This document shows positions 8,594-16,469 of a DNA stretch of 37,065 nt, piece after piece; within the stretch, counting starts at the first letter, position 1, and each line of letters opens with the position of its first letter. Below the pieces are notes generated by a model, which was given only the letters and a program-made list of their open reading frames with translations, made no database searches and was not told the origin of the DNA. Source of the DNA: Ferrovibrio sp964429465 (GTDB lineage: Bacteria > Pseudomonadota > Alphaproteobacteria > Ferrovibrionales > Ferrovibrionaceae); contig CAYSCA010000011.1 of the NCBI GenBank assembly GCA_964429465.1, forward strand, positions 1 to 37,065, given 5' to 3'. The position numbers were made by a program, and so were the translations under genes.

Positions 8594-9367
8594 TCAGGTC
8601 ATCAGGTCGCTGCCGCGGAAGGCCCAGCCGGTCATGCGGCGCTCGAACCAGACCGCCACGGCATACATCACCACGCCCATCACCGCCACGACCACCAGCC
8701 CGGCGAAGACGAGCGGCACATTATAGCTCGAAGAGGCCGACAGCATCAGGTACCCGATGCCCTCGTTGGAGGCGACCGTCTCGGCGATCACCGAGCCGAC
8801 GAAGGCCAGCGTGATGGCGATCTTCAGCGAGGCGAACAGATAGGGCATGGCGCGCGGAAGTCCAATTTTGGTCAGGATTTCCAGCTTGCTGGCGCCCAGC
8901 GACCGCAGCACGTCGCGCAGCTCCGGCTCGATGGTGGCGAGGCCGGTGGCGACATTGACCACGATCGGGAAGAACGAGATCACGAAGGCGGTGATGATCG
9001 CCGGCACCGTGCCGATGCCGAACCAGATCACCAGCACCGGCACCAGCGCCACTTTTGGGATCGAGTTGAAGCCGACCAGCACGGGATAGACGCCGTTATA
9101 GACGAATTTCGACGCTCCAATGGCGATGCCCAGCAGCGCGCCACCGACCACGCCGATCACGAAGCCGGCAGTGGTGGTGTACAGCGTCTGCAGCGAATGA
9201 TGCAGGATCTGCGGCGCGAACTTGACGCCGGTCTCGAAGACCAGCGTTGGGCGCGGCAGGATGAAGGGCTCGATGCCGGTGACGATGCAGATCGCCTCCC
9301 ACAGCAGGAAGAAGGCGACGGTGACCAGCCAGGGCATGATCCGCAGCAGGGTTTTCTCGCTCATCAT
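8594..9367 (-). CDS. ABC transporter permease (SsuC/TauC type), putative purine-related uptake
   Basis: 257-residue inner-membrane permease of the BPD_transp_1 family (nitrate/sulfonate/taurine type). About six hydrophobic segments are visible, with the ATPase-coupling loop 'ELRDVLRSLGASKLEILTKIGLP' followed by the conserved 'RAMPYLFASLKIAITLAF'. The start overlaps the ATPase stop by 4 bp, and xdhA follows 42 bp downstream. Operon position suggests uptake of a purine or related N-heterocycle feeding XdhAB, but the family itself does not specify substrate. No periplasmic binding protein gene is found in the operon, so the binding component must be elsewhere or shared. Confidence 0.88.
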   Translation of the reverse strand: MMSEKTLLRIMPWLVTVAFFLLWEAICIVTGIEPFILPRPTLVFETGVKFAPQILHHSLQTLYTTTAGFVIGVVGGALLGIAIGASKFVYNGVYPVLVGFNSIPKVALVPVLVIWFGIGTVPAIITAFVISFFPIVVNVATGLATIEPELRDVLRSLGASKLEILTKIGLPRAMPYLFASLKIAITLAFVGSVIAETVASNEGIGYLMLSASSSYNVPLVFAGLVVVAVMGVVMYAVAVWFERRMTGWAFRGSDLMT

Positions 9368-10161
9368 GATACGCGCACCGAATGGATATGCTCGCGCAGC
9401 TCATGCACGATCGAGCCGAAATGCGGCTCGAAGGTGGTGTCCAGCGTGCGCGGCCGCGGGATGTCGACCTCCCGGGTCAGGATCACCTTGCCCGGCCGCT
9501 TGCTCATCACGAAGACGCGGTCGGCGAGATAGACGGCCTCGCGCAGGTCATGGGTGATCAGGATCGCGGTGAAGCGCTTTTCCATCCACAGCGCCTGCAT
9601 CACGCCCCACAATTCCTCGCGGGTGAAGGCGTCCAGCGCGGCGAAGGGTTCGTCGAGCATCAGCAGTCGCGGGTTGTGGATGATGGCGCGGCAGAGATTG
9701 GCGCGCTGCTGCATGCCGCCCGACAATTGCCACGGCGCCTTCTCGGCGAATTCGGTCAGGCCGACGGTCTTCAGCAGCTCCATCGCCTGCGCGACGTAGC
9801 TCTTGCGCTCGGCGCGCAGCCGGCGCTTGTGCGGCTCGACGATCTCGAGCGGCAGCATCACGTTGTCGAGCGTGCTGCGCCAGGGCAGCAGGGTGGAATT
9901 CTGGAAGGCCATGCCGACGCCCTGGACCGGGCCTTTCACCGGCTTGCCGTCCACGGTGATCTTCCCCGCCGTGGCGTCGATCAGCCCGGTGACCAGCTTC
10001 ATCAGGGTCGACTTGCCGCAACCCGACGGGCCGACCACGGCGACGAATTCTCCCTCGCGGATGTCGAGGGAAAGATCCTCGACGGCCAGGGTCTGCTCCT
10101 CGGCCATCTGATAGACGAGGCGCACCCCGTCGATCTTGACGAACGCATCTCCCTGCATCAT
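9364..10161 (-). CDS. ABC transporter ATP-binding protein (SsuB/TauB type)
   Basis: 265-residue ATPase subunit partnering the permease encoded immediately downstream. Walker A is GPSGCGKST, the Q-loop is in MAFQNSTLLPW, the signature is LSGGMQQR, Walker B is LLMLDEPFAALD, and the switch His is in ILITHDLREA. It belongs to the nitrate/sulfonate/taurine importer class. The start is ambiguous: tandem ATGs end at 10161 and 10158, and another in-frame ATG ends at 10197 with GAAGGGG about 13 bp upstream. The shorter form matches the usual N-terminus. It is the first gene of the xdh operon, and its promoter must lie in the divergent spacer shared with the MFS gene. Confidence 0.9.
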   Translation of the reverse strand: MMQGDAFVKIDGVRLVYQMAEEQTLAVEDLSLDIREGEFVAVVGPSGCGKSTLMKLVTGLIDATAGKITVDGKPVKGPVQGVGMAFQNSTLLPWRSTLDNVMLPLEIVEPHKRRLRAERKSYVAQAMELLKTVGLTEFAEKAPWQLSGGMQQRANLCRAIIHNPRLLMLDEPFAALDAFTREELWGVMQALWMEKRFTAILITHDLREAVYLADRVFVMSKRPGKVILTREVDIPRPRTLDTTFEPHFGSIVHELREHIHSVRVS

Positions 10162-10280
10162 GCAAGCCCCAGACTGAAAGCGGCGCGGTCGCGCCATGTC
10201 GCGCAGCCGCCCCTTCGATGACGCAAGAGCATGATGCCTGGAATCCCCCTGTCACTTTGCGGCCTGTCAGTCGCGACTTT

Positions 10281-10337
10281 GTGCGCCGCACACAACAAGA
10301 AATTGTAAACACTGTTGCCGCTGAATTGTAAACAATT
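10281..10337. promoter_or_regulatory. Divergent control region with repeated AATTGTAAACA elements
   Basis: The AT-rich centre of the spacer between the xdh operon and the MFS gene carries AATTGTAAACA twice, at 10301-10311 and 10324-10334, 23 bp apart (about two helical turns). The second copy extends to the palindrome AATTGT-AA-ACAATT (10324-10337). A further inverted pair, TTGTG and CACAA, lies at about 10280-10296. This looks like an operator for a dimeric regulator acting on one or both divergent units. Read on the minus strand, the two TTTACAAT segments could also be promoter boxes. The regulator is unknown. Confidence 0.5.
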
Positions 10338-10370
10338 TTCGCCCGCCCGGCCGGTGGCGAGAGGGAGCAG

Positions 10371-11540
10371 ATGATGAGCGCCGAACGTCGCGGCGTTGCC
10401 TGGCGAATCAGCCTCTTCTACGTCGCCTTGTTTGTCGGGCCGGGCATCTGGCTGCCCTTCTGGTCGGTGTGGCTGGAATCGCGCGGCCTGACCGCGGCCG
10501 AGATCTCCATCGTGGTATCGGCCGGCATCTGGCTCCGGCTGGCCGCCGGACCGGGCGCGGCGCATCTGGTGGATCGCAGCGGCCGCCGGCGCGGCGCCAT
10601 CGTGATCCTGGCCTGGGGCAGCCTGCTCACCTTCCTGCCCTTCTGGTGGGCGCATGGTTTCTGGCCGCTTCTCCTGCTTGCGATTCTCTATGCCGCCTTC
10701 TGGTCCCCGATCACACCGTTCAGCGAGAACCTCGCGCTGCTCGCCGCAGGCCGGCATGGCCTGCAATACGGCCGCCTGCGGCTCTGGGGTTCGATCAGCT
10801 TCATGGTGGCGGCCTATCTCGCCGGATGGTGGCTGAAGGGGCGCGACGACGACTGGATCTACGGCCTGCTGCTGACGGCGATGGCGCTGCTGGCGCTCAG
10901 CAGCCATCTGCTGCCCGACATCCGCCTGCCGCTGGATCGTCCGCGGCTCGGCGCACCGGTGCTTCGCCTGCTGCGCAACCGGCTGTTCCTCGCCTTCCTC
11001 GGCGCCAATGCCTGCCTGCAGTCGACGCATGCCATGCTCTACACCTTCGGCACGCTGCACTGGCGCGATGCGGGCCTGGGCGATGCGCAGATCGGCTTTC
11101 TCTGGGCCGAGGGCGTGCTGGCAGAAGTGATCCTGTTCGCCGTCGGCCAGCGCGTCGGCCTGAAGCTGGGCGGCGCCGGCCTGCTGCTGCTGGCGTCGCT
11201 CGGCGGCCTGCTGCGCTGGGGGCTGACCGGGCTGGTTGCCGACTTTCCCTCGCTGGTCGTGCTCAACCTGCTGCATGCCGCGACGTTTGGCTGCGCCCAT
11301 CTCGGCGCCATGCGGCTGCTGGCCGACGGCGTCGATCCGGATGCCTCCGCCACGGCGCAGAGCCTCTATACCGCCGCCAATGCCGCGATGCTGGCGCTGG
11401 CGACGCTGCTCATCGGCCCTGTCTTCGCCGCGCTGGGCGGCCTCACCTATCTGACGATGCTGCCGCTGTCGTTGGCCGGCGGCGCCTGCGCCCTGCTGCT
11501 CTGGCGCCGCCGGATGCGGCTGCGGTTCACGCCGACCTGA
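10371..11540 (+). CDS. MFS transporter, HcaT/MFS_1-like family
   Basis: 389-residue inner-membrane transporter with about twelve hydrophobic segments and the two-halves layout of the major facilitator superfamily. The N-terminal 'FVGPGIWLPFWSVWLESRGL' and the following 'AHLVDRSGRRRGAIV' loop between helices 2 and 3, plus 'YGRLRLWGSISFMVAAYLAG', are characteristic of the HcaT (3-phenylpropionate permease-like) and related MFS_1 group. The ATG at 10371 follows GAGGGAG; a second ATG is one codon later. It is divergent from the xdh operon and convergent with iorB, whose stop it overlaps by 14 bp. The substrate cannot be read from the sequence; an aromatic or heteroaromatic acid is plausible from family and setting. 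Confidence 0.85.
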   Translation: MMSAERRGVAWRISLFYVALFVGPGIWLPFWSVWLESRGLTAAEISIVVSAGIWLRLAAGPGAAHLVDRSGRRRGAIVILAWGSLLTFLPFWWAHGFWPLLLLAILYAAFWSPITPFSENLALLAAGRHGLQYGRLRLWGSISFMVAAYLAGWWLKGRDDDWIYGLLLTAMALLALSSHLLPDIRLPLDRPRLGAPVLRLLRNRLFLAFLGANACLQSTHAMLYTFGTLHWRDAGLGDAQIGFLWAEGVLAEVILFAVGQRVGLKLGGAGLLLLASLGGLLRWGLTGLVADFPSLVVLNLLHAATFGCAHLGAMRLLADGVDPDASATAQSLYTAANAAMLALATLLIGPVFAALGGLTYLTMLPLSLAGGACALLLWRRRMRLRFTPT

Positions 11541-13704
11541 TATTGGCCGGCAGGGGCAGGGCGCGGAACCGCTGCCTGGTGCCGGCCATCAGCGCGTTGG
11601 CGACGGCGGGCGCGATCGGCGGCGTGCCGGGCTCGCCGACCCCGGTCGGCTTTTCGGTCGAGGGCACGATATGCACCTCGACTAGCGGCATCTCGTGGAT
11701 GCGCAGCACCTCGTAGTCGTGGAAGTTCGACTGCTCCACCACGCCGTCCTTCAGCGTGATGGCGCCTTTCAGCGCGGCCGACAGGCCGTAGCCGATGCCG
11801 CCTTCGATCTGCGCCTTGATGACCTCGGGGTTGATCGGCTGCCCGCAATCGACCGCGGCGACCACCTTCTCGACCTTCCAGCTGCCGTCGGGCTTCAGCG
11901 AAACCTCCGCCACTTCCGCGACGAAGGAGGCGAAGGATTCATGCACGGCGACGCCGCGCATGCGGCCGGCGGGCAGCGGGCTGCCCCAGCCGGCCTTCTC
12001 GGCCGCGAGATTCAGCACGCCGAGATGGCGCGGATGACCGTCCAGCAGCTTGCGCCGCAGGCTGAGCGGGTCCTGGCCTGTCGCCGAAGCGATCTCGTCG
12101 AGGAAGACCTCGGTGGCGAACGCCGTGTGGGTCGAGCCGACCGAGCGCCACCACAGTACCGGCACGCCGGTCTTGGTGGTGTGCAGTTCGACGCTCATGT
12201 TGGGGATCGCGTAGGGCAGGTTGGCGGCGCCTTCGACCGAGGTATGGTCGATGCCGTTCTTCACCATCACGGGCTCGAACGGCGTGCCGCCGATGATCGA
12301 CTGGCCGACGATGCGGTGGCGCCAGCCGATGATGTTGCCCTCCGCATCCAGCGCGGCCGCCATCGCATGGTGATACATCGGGCGGTAGCGGCCGCCGCGG
12401 ATGTCGTCCTCGCGGGTCCAGACCAGCCGGACCGGCGCGCGGCCGTCGATCGCCCTGGCGATCTCGACGCCCTCGACGACGTAATCCGATACGACATTGG
12501 CGCGGCGGCCGAAGCTGCCGCCGGCATAGACCGTGTTGATCTTCACCTGCTCGGGCTTCATTCCCGCGGCGCGGGCGGCATTCATCTGGTCGATGGTCTG
12601 GAACTGGTCGCCGGCCCAGATCTCGACGCCGTCCGCCCCGAGCTGCACCACGCAGTCCAGCGGCTCCATCGGCGCATGGGCGAGGTAGGGGAAGTCGTAG
12701 GTGGCCTCCACCACCCTGGCCGCGCGGCCGAAGGCGGCATCGGCATCGCCGGTCTTGCGCGCCGGCAGACCGGGCGTCTTCGCCAGGGCCTTATACTCGG
12801 CCATGATCTGGTCCGTGCCGCGCGTCTCCGCGGCAGATTCGTCCCATTCGATCTCCAGCGCCTCGCGACCCTTGCTGGCGGCCCAGAAATTCTTCGCCAC
12901 CACCGCCACGCCGTTGGAGATCTGCACCACATCGGTCACGCCCGGCACGGCCTTCGCCTGGGCGGCATCGAAGCTCTTTACCCTGGCGCCGAACCGCGGC
13001 GGGCGCTGCAGCAAAGCGGTCAACATGCCGGGCAGCTTCACGTCGAGCGCGTATTGCGCGGTGCCGTTGCTCTTGGCCGCCGCATCCAGCCGCGGCGCCG
13101 ATTTTCCGATCAGGGTGAATTGCGACGGGTCTTTCAGCGTCACATCCGCCGGCGGCGCCATCTGCGCGGCTTTTTGCGCCAGTTCGCCGAAGCTCGCCGT
13201 CCTGCCCGAGGCATGGCTGACCACGCCTTTGGACACCGCGATCTCACCGGCCGGCACTTTCCATTGCTCGGCGGCGGCGGCCACCAGCATGGCGCGCGCT
13301 GTCGCGCCGGCCCGGCGCAGCTGCTCCCAGGAATTGGCGATCGCCGTCGAGCCGCCGGTGCCCTGCACGGTGCCGAAGGCGAGGTTGGCATAAAGCTTCG
13401 CATCCGCCGGCGCGCCTTCCGCCCGCATCTGGCTCCAGTCGGCGTCCAGTTCCTCGGCGACGATGGTCGACAGGCCGGTATAGGTGCCCTGGCCCATCTC
13501 CAGGTGCTTGGACAGCACGGTGACGGTGCTGTCCGGCGCGATGCGGATGAAGGCGTTCATCATCGCGCCCTCGCCGCTTTGCGCCAGCGCGTTGCGCGGC
13601 GCCCAGCGGAAGCCGATCACCAGGCCGGCGGCCGCGGCGGCGCTGCCCTGCAGGAAACGGCGGCGCGAAGTCTCGGGCATTTGGATCTTGCTCAGTTCGG
13701 TCAT
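11527..13704 (-). CDS. iorB: IorB-type molybdopterin dehydrogenase large subunit, Tat-exported
   Basis: 725-residue molybdenum hydroxylase subunit of the isoquinoline 1-oxidoreductase beta/membrane aldehyde dehydrogenase group. The N-terminus has a twin-arginine signal (SRRRFLQG, residues 13-20, followed by an Ala-rich hydrophobic stretch ending ALA), so the holoenzyme probably acts in the periplasm. The Moco domain shows 'KHLEMGQGTYTGLSTIVAEE', 'YAGGSFGRRA', 'WWRSVGSTHTAF' and the C-terminal GVGEPGTPP with the catalytic Glu. It is encoded 16 bp after iorA. Related enzymes oxidise aldehydes or N-heterocycles and pass electrons to a cytochrome c; no cytochrome gene is present here. The symbol is by family, and the true substrate is unknown. 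Confidence 0.88.
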   Translation of the reverse strand: MTELSKIQMPETSRRRFLQGSAAAAAGLVIGFRWAPRNALAQSGEGAMMNAFIRIAPDSTVTVLSKHLEMGQGTYTGLSTIVAEELDADWSQMRAEGAPADAKLYANLAFGTVQGTGGSTAIANSWEQLRRAGATARAMLVAAAAEQWKVPAGEIAVSKGVVSHASGRTASFGELAQKAAQMAPPADVTLKDPSQFTLIGKSAPRLDAAAKSNGTAQYALDVKLPGMLTALLQRPPRFGARVKSFDAAQAKAVPGVTDVVQISNGVAVVAKNFWAASKGREALEIEWDESAAETRGTDQIMAEYKALAKTPGLPARKTGDADAAFGRAARVVEATYDFPYLAHAPMEPLDCVVQLGADGVEIWAGDQFQTIDQMNAARAAGMKPEQVKINTVYAGGSFGRRANVVSDYVVEGVEIARAIDGRAPVRLVWTREDDIRGGRYRPMYHHAMAAALDAEGNIIGWRHRIVGQSIIGGTPFEPVMVKNGIDHTSVEGAANLPYAIPNMSVELHTTKTGVPVLWWRSVGSTHTAFATEVFLDEIASATGQDPLSLRRKLLDGHPRHLGVLNLAAEKAGWGSPLPAGRMRGVAVHESFASFVAEVAEVSLKPDGSWKVEKVVAAVDCGQPINPEVIKAQIEGGIGYGLSAALKGAITLKDGVVEQSNFHDYEVLRIHEMPLVEVHIVPSTEKPTGVGEPGTPPIAPAVANALMAGTRQRFRALPLPANIRSA

Positions 13705-13720
13705 GATCGGGCCCTCGCTG

Positions 13721-14185
13721 TCAGACGCGCAAAGTCTTGGCGGCATCGTGGATGGCGCTGCGAATGCGCATATAGGTGGCGCAGCGGCAGATATTGCCCT
13801 GCATCGCCTCGTCGATCTCGGCATCGCTCGGCTGGTCGTTTGCGGAAAGCAGCGCCACGGCCGACATGATCTGGCCCGACTGGCAATAGCCGCATTGCGC
13901 GACCTCGTGCTTGACCCAGGCGCTCTGCACGGCCTGCGCCACCTTGCCGCCCAGGCCCTCGATGGTGGTCACCTGCTGTCCTTCCACGGCGCTGAGTGGT
14001 GTGGAGCAGGAGCGCACCGGCTGGCCGTCCACATGCATGGTGCAGGCGCCGCATTGCGCCAGCCCGCAGCCGAATTTCGTGCCGGTCAACCCGATCTCGT
14101 CGCGGACTGCCCACAAAAGCGGCATTTCCGGATCGGCATCCAGCGTTGTCGTGCGTCCGTTGAGCGTGAATGTAACGGCCATCAT
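13721..14185 (-). CDS. iorA: IorA-type [2Fe-2S] subunit of molybdenum dehydrogenase
   Basis: 154-residue electron-transfer subunit with two [2Fe-2S] clusters. The N-terminal ferredoxin-like domain has CGLAQCGAC with the later Cys in VRSCSTP, and the C-terminal domain has QCGYCQSGQ and CRCATYMRIR. There is no Tat signal, as expected for a subunit exported together with its large partner. It lies immediately before iorB on the same strand and divergently from an HxlR regulator. Two ATGs are adjacent at the start (14183-14185 and 14180-14182). It lacks the FAD domain of XdhA, so the final electron acceptor should be a quinone or cytochrome rather than NAD+. Confidence 0.93.
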   Translation of the reverse strand: MMAVTFTLNGRTTTLDADPEMPLLWAVRDEIGLTGTKFGCGLAQCGACTMHVDGQPVRSCSTPLSAVEGQQVTTIEGLGGKVAQAVQSAWVKHEVAQCGYCQSGQIMSAVALLSANDQPSDAEIDEAMQGNICRCATYMRIRSAIHDAAKTLRV

Positions 14186-14381
14186 AGTCCTCCACCGGGG
14201 CTTGTGAGGAAACTCGCCGGTCTGTTGCTGTTCAGCCGGCCGCAGGGATATCGGAAATTCGGGGCGCGCATTCTGGCATTCCCCCTGTTGCCGCGAGAGT
14301 TAGGCTGCGCCGGATGTCGTGGCAATAAGGCACCTGAAAGTTTTATACTAACCTCACAGAGACCATGCGGAGTGACACGCC
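14186..14381. promoter_or_regulatory. Divergent promoter region between iorAB and the HxlR gene
   Basis: 196-bp non-coding spacer separating the two divergent starts. The right half is locally AT-rich (GTTTTATACTAACCTCACAG, about 14340-14359), which probably holds the promoter for the regulator gene and any operator. TATACT within it fits a -10 box. HxlR-family proteins usually bind next to their own gene and the divergent target. No clear palindrome stands out, so the operator is not located. Confidence 0.35.
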
Positions 14382-14798
14382 ATGGACGCCCCGATCAGCC
14401 CGATGCAAGTCGATCATTCGTGTGCCTGCGATCCGCGCACCGAAGATCTCGTCCGCGCCATGCTGGTGCGGCTTGCCGACAAATGGACCTTGCAGACCAT
14501 TGAGGTTCTCGCCGATGGCGAGATGCGTTTTTCCCGCCTGCGCGAGAAGCTGGGCGGCATCAGCCAGAAGATGCTGACCCAGACGCTGCGGCAGCTGGAG
14601 CGCGACGGTCTGGTGACCCGCCACGTCCATCCCGTCGTGCCGCCGCGGGTCGATTACCGGCTCACCCCGCTGGGGGCGAGCCTGGGCGAGGCGATCTGCG
14701 CGCTGTGGATCTGGGCGGACGAGCATTGCGATGCCATCGAGCGCTCGCGGGCGGCCTATGACCAGCAGCAGAAGGCGCGGCAGCACGAACCGGCGTGA
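14382..14798 (+). CDS. HxlR-family winged-helix transcriptional regulator
   Basis: 138-residue DNA-binding protein with the HxlR winged helix-turn-helix. The typical 'LVRLADKWTLQTIEVLADGEMRFSRL' (DUF24 signature; here shown in part as LADKWTLQTIEVLADGE) leads into 'ISQKMLTQTLRQLERDGLV', the recognition helix region, and 'VDYRLTPLGASL' forms the wing. Two cysteines near the N-terminus (C14 and C16) lie where several redox- or electrophile-sensing HxlR proteins carry their sensor Cys. A response to aldehydes or quinones would suit the adjacent IorAB dehydrogenase, but this is inference. It is divergent from iorA with a 196-bp spacer, so iorAB is the likely target. Confidence 0.9.
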   Translation: MDAPISPMQVDHSCACDPRTEDLVRAMLVRLADKWTLQTIEVLADGEMRFSRLREKLGGISQKMLTQTLRQLERDGLVTRHVHPVVPPRVDYRLTPLGASLGEAICALWIWADEHCDAIERSRAAYDQQQKARQHEPA

Positions 14799-14811
14799 GA
14801 CGACTTCTGCG

Positions 14812-15279
14812 TCAGCCGGCCAGCGACAGCGAGTCCCGCTCCGCGTCGTTCGCGGGCAGCGGATAGAGCCCGACCAGAATCCGGTCCACCTGCACGCCGT
14901 CCTCGCCGAGCGGCAGCAGCAGCTGCGCCATGCGCCGGTAGACGGCGCTGTTGCGGGAATTGTCGTGGATGAAGCGGACCGGCACGCCTTCGACGGCGCA
15001 GCTCGTGAAGTTGCGGAACAGCGATTCGTCGCCGCAGGCGCGCCGGCCGAGATACCGCCCGGTGACACCGTAGCCGCGATACTGGTCCAGCACGGTGCCC
15101 GACAGCGTGATGCGGAAGCGCAGGCGGTGACCGTCGCGCTCGACGGCAACGAGGCCCAGATTGCCAAGCCAGGGCCTGAGCTCCTCGGGGCTGAAATCGC
15201 TGCGACGCGGCAGCCGCCCGCTGCCGGACTTCAGCCGCCAGAGGGCTTCAAGGGCATCCAGCTGTTCCGGGCAGGACAT
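14812..15279 (-). CDS. PAS_5 (DUF1488-type neighbour) PAS-domain protein
   Basis: 155-residue single-domain protein of the PAS_5 family found widely in alphaproteobacteria. The characteristic opening 'LEALWRLKSGSGRLPRRSDF' is followed by 'LRPWLGNLGLVAVERDG' and 'RFRITLSGTVLDQYRGYGVTG', then the PAS fold core through 'MAQLLLPLGEDGVQVDRILVG'. There is no output domain, membrane segment or signal peptide, so it is likely a stand-alone cytoplasmic sensor or partner protein. It converges with the HxlR gene (13-bp gap) and is divergent from the NTF2-like gene. The role is unknown. Confidence 0.82.
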   Translation of the reverse strand: MSCPEQLDALEALWRLKSGSGRLPRRSDFSPEELRPWLGNLGLVAVERDGHRLRFRITLSGTVLDQYRGYGVTGRYLGRRACGDESLFRNFTSCAVEGVPVRFIHDNSRNSAVYRRMAQLLLPLGEDGVQVDRILVGLYPLPANDAERDSLSLAG

Positions 15280-15415
15280 GATCTGAGCTCCGTGCAGGCA
15301 TCCGCGTAGGCGCGGGGAAGATGACGGCTCGCATCTAGGTCTTACGTCGCGTCATGCCTGTGCGCGCAGTCACATTCCGCTAAGCTGCATGGCAGCCATG
15401 CAGGGGAGGCAGGGA

Positions 15416-15787
15416 ATGGACGATGCGACCCTGGAGATTCTGATCACCGCCTATTGCGAGGCATGGAACGAGGCCGATCCGGCGAAGCGCGAAGCCATGC
15501 TGGCAGATGTCTGGGCGGAAAGGGGTGTCTACACCGACCCGATGGTGCAGACGGTCGGCCGCGGCGAACTGGCGACGCATATCGGCCGCGTGCTGGCGCG
15601 CAATCCGGACTCACGGATCGCCCGAACCAGCCGGGTGGATCACCATCACGGATTGCTGCGGTTCAGCTTCGCGCGCCTTCTGCGCAATGGCGACGTGCTG
15701 CGCGACGGCGTGGATTTCGGCGAACTCGACGGCGACGGCAAACTCGCCCGCATCACCGGCTTCTTCGGACCGCTTGCGGCGAACTAG
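15416..15787 (+). CDS. NTF2-like/SnoaL-like family small protein
   Basis: 123-residue protein with the pattern of the NTF2-like superfamily: an initial helix 'LEILITAYCEAWNEADPAKREAML', then 'WAERGVYTDPMVQTVGRGELATHI', and C-terminal strands ending 'ITGFFGPLAAN'. Such proteins are small alpha+beta barrels that can be isomerases, binding proteins or have no known activity. The ATG at 15416 was preferred over one at 15389 because GGGGAGGCAGGGA lies directly before it. It ends with a 4-bp convergent overlap with efp (CTAG at 15784-15787). No substrate is suggested by the neighbours. Confidence 0.8.
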   Translation: MDDATLEILITAYCEAWNEADPAKREAMLADVWAERGVYTDPMVQTVGRGELATHIGRVLARNPDSRIARTSRVDHHHGLLRFSFARLLRNGDVLRDGVDFGELDGDGKLARITGFFGPLAAN

Positions 15788-16356
15788 TCCTTGGCGCGCT
15801 CCAGATAGACGCCGCCTTCCTGGATGTTGATCACGATGCGCACGCCGGCCGAGACATGCGGCGGCACCATCACGCGCTGGCCGTTGCTGACGATCGCCGG
15901 CTTGTAGGACGACGAGGCCGTCTGGCCCTTCACGGTCGGCTCGGTTTCGGTGATCTCCATGACCACCGTCTGCGGCAGGCTGACTGAAACCGGCTTGCCC
16001 TCATAGAGTGCGATCTCGACATGCATGCCGTCCTGCAGCCATACGGCCTGGTCGCCGACCACATCGGCGGGCACCGGGATCTGCTCGTAGCTTTCGATGT
16101 CCATGAAGGTGATCGTGTCGCCCTCGGTGAACAGATACTGGAATTCGCGGGTATCGATGAAGACGCGCTCGACCGATTCGGTGGTGCGGTAGCGCTCGGT
16201 GGTCTTCAGTCCGGTCGAGAGGTCGCGCAGGTCGAGCTGGGTCACCGGCGTGCCCTTGCCCGGCTGGATGTTCTGGGCGGTGAGCACGGCCAGCAGCTTG
16301 CCGTTGATCTCGACCACGTTGCCCTTGCGCAACTGGTTGGCGTTTACTTTGGCCAT
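15784..16356 (-). CDS. efp: Translation elongation factor P
   Basis: 190-residue EF-P, which binds between the P and E sites of the ribosome and relieves stalling at polyproline stretches. The full three-domain length is present, beginning 'MAKVNANQLRKGNVVEING' and ending with the C-terminal OB domain 'RIVINIQEGGVYLERAKD'. The tip loop of domain I is PGKGTP with Lys34, the residue that EpmA/EpmB modify with beta-lysine in gammaproteobacteria. The epmA gene starts 113 bp away in the opposite direction, so this EF-P is very probably lysylated at Lys34. The ATG has a clear GGAGA ribosome site. Confidence 0.98.
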   Translation of the reverse strand: MAKVNANQLRKGNVVEINGKLLAVLTAQNIQPGKGTPVTQLDLRDLSTGLKTTERYRTTESVERVFIDTREFQYLFTEGDTITFMDIESYEQIPVPADVVGDQAVWLQDGMHVEIALYEGKPVSVSLPQTVVMEITETEPTVKGQTASSSYKPAIVSNGQRVMVPPHVSAGVRIVINIQEGGVYLERAKD

Positions 16357-16469
16357 AAACTTGTCTCCGGAGGCGGTTAGCGGGTCGCTTGTTGCCGGAC
16401 CCGCTTGCGAAAAAGCCGGGCGGAAACTATCAGGTCGGATATTCCTTCTCAACCCGAGTCGCGGCGAAA

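Noticed and set aside
7430..9532. Long open frame on the plus strand opposite xdhA and the ABC permease
   Set aside because: Antisense shadow with no recognisable domain; it spans the junction of two well-supported minus-strand genes.
11695..13869. Long open frame on the plus strand opposite iorB (over 700 codons)
   Set aside because: It is the antisense shadow of a high-GC gene; the translation is low-complexity, His/Arg/Gly-rich and has no family motif, while the minus strand encodes a clear IorB.
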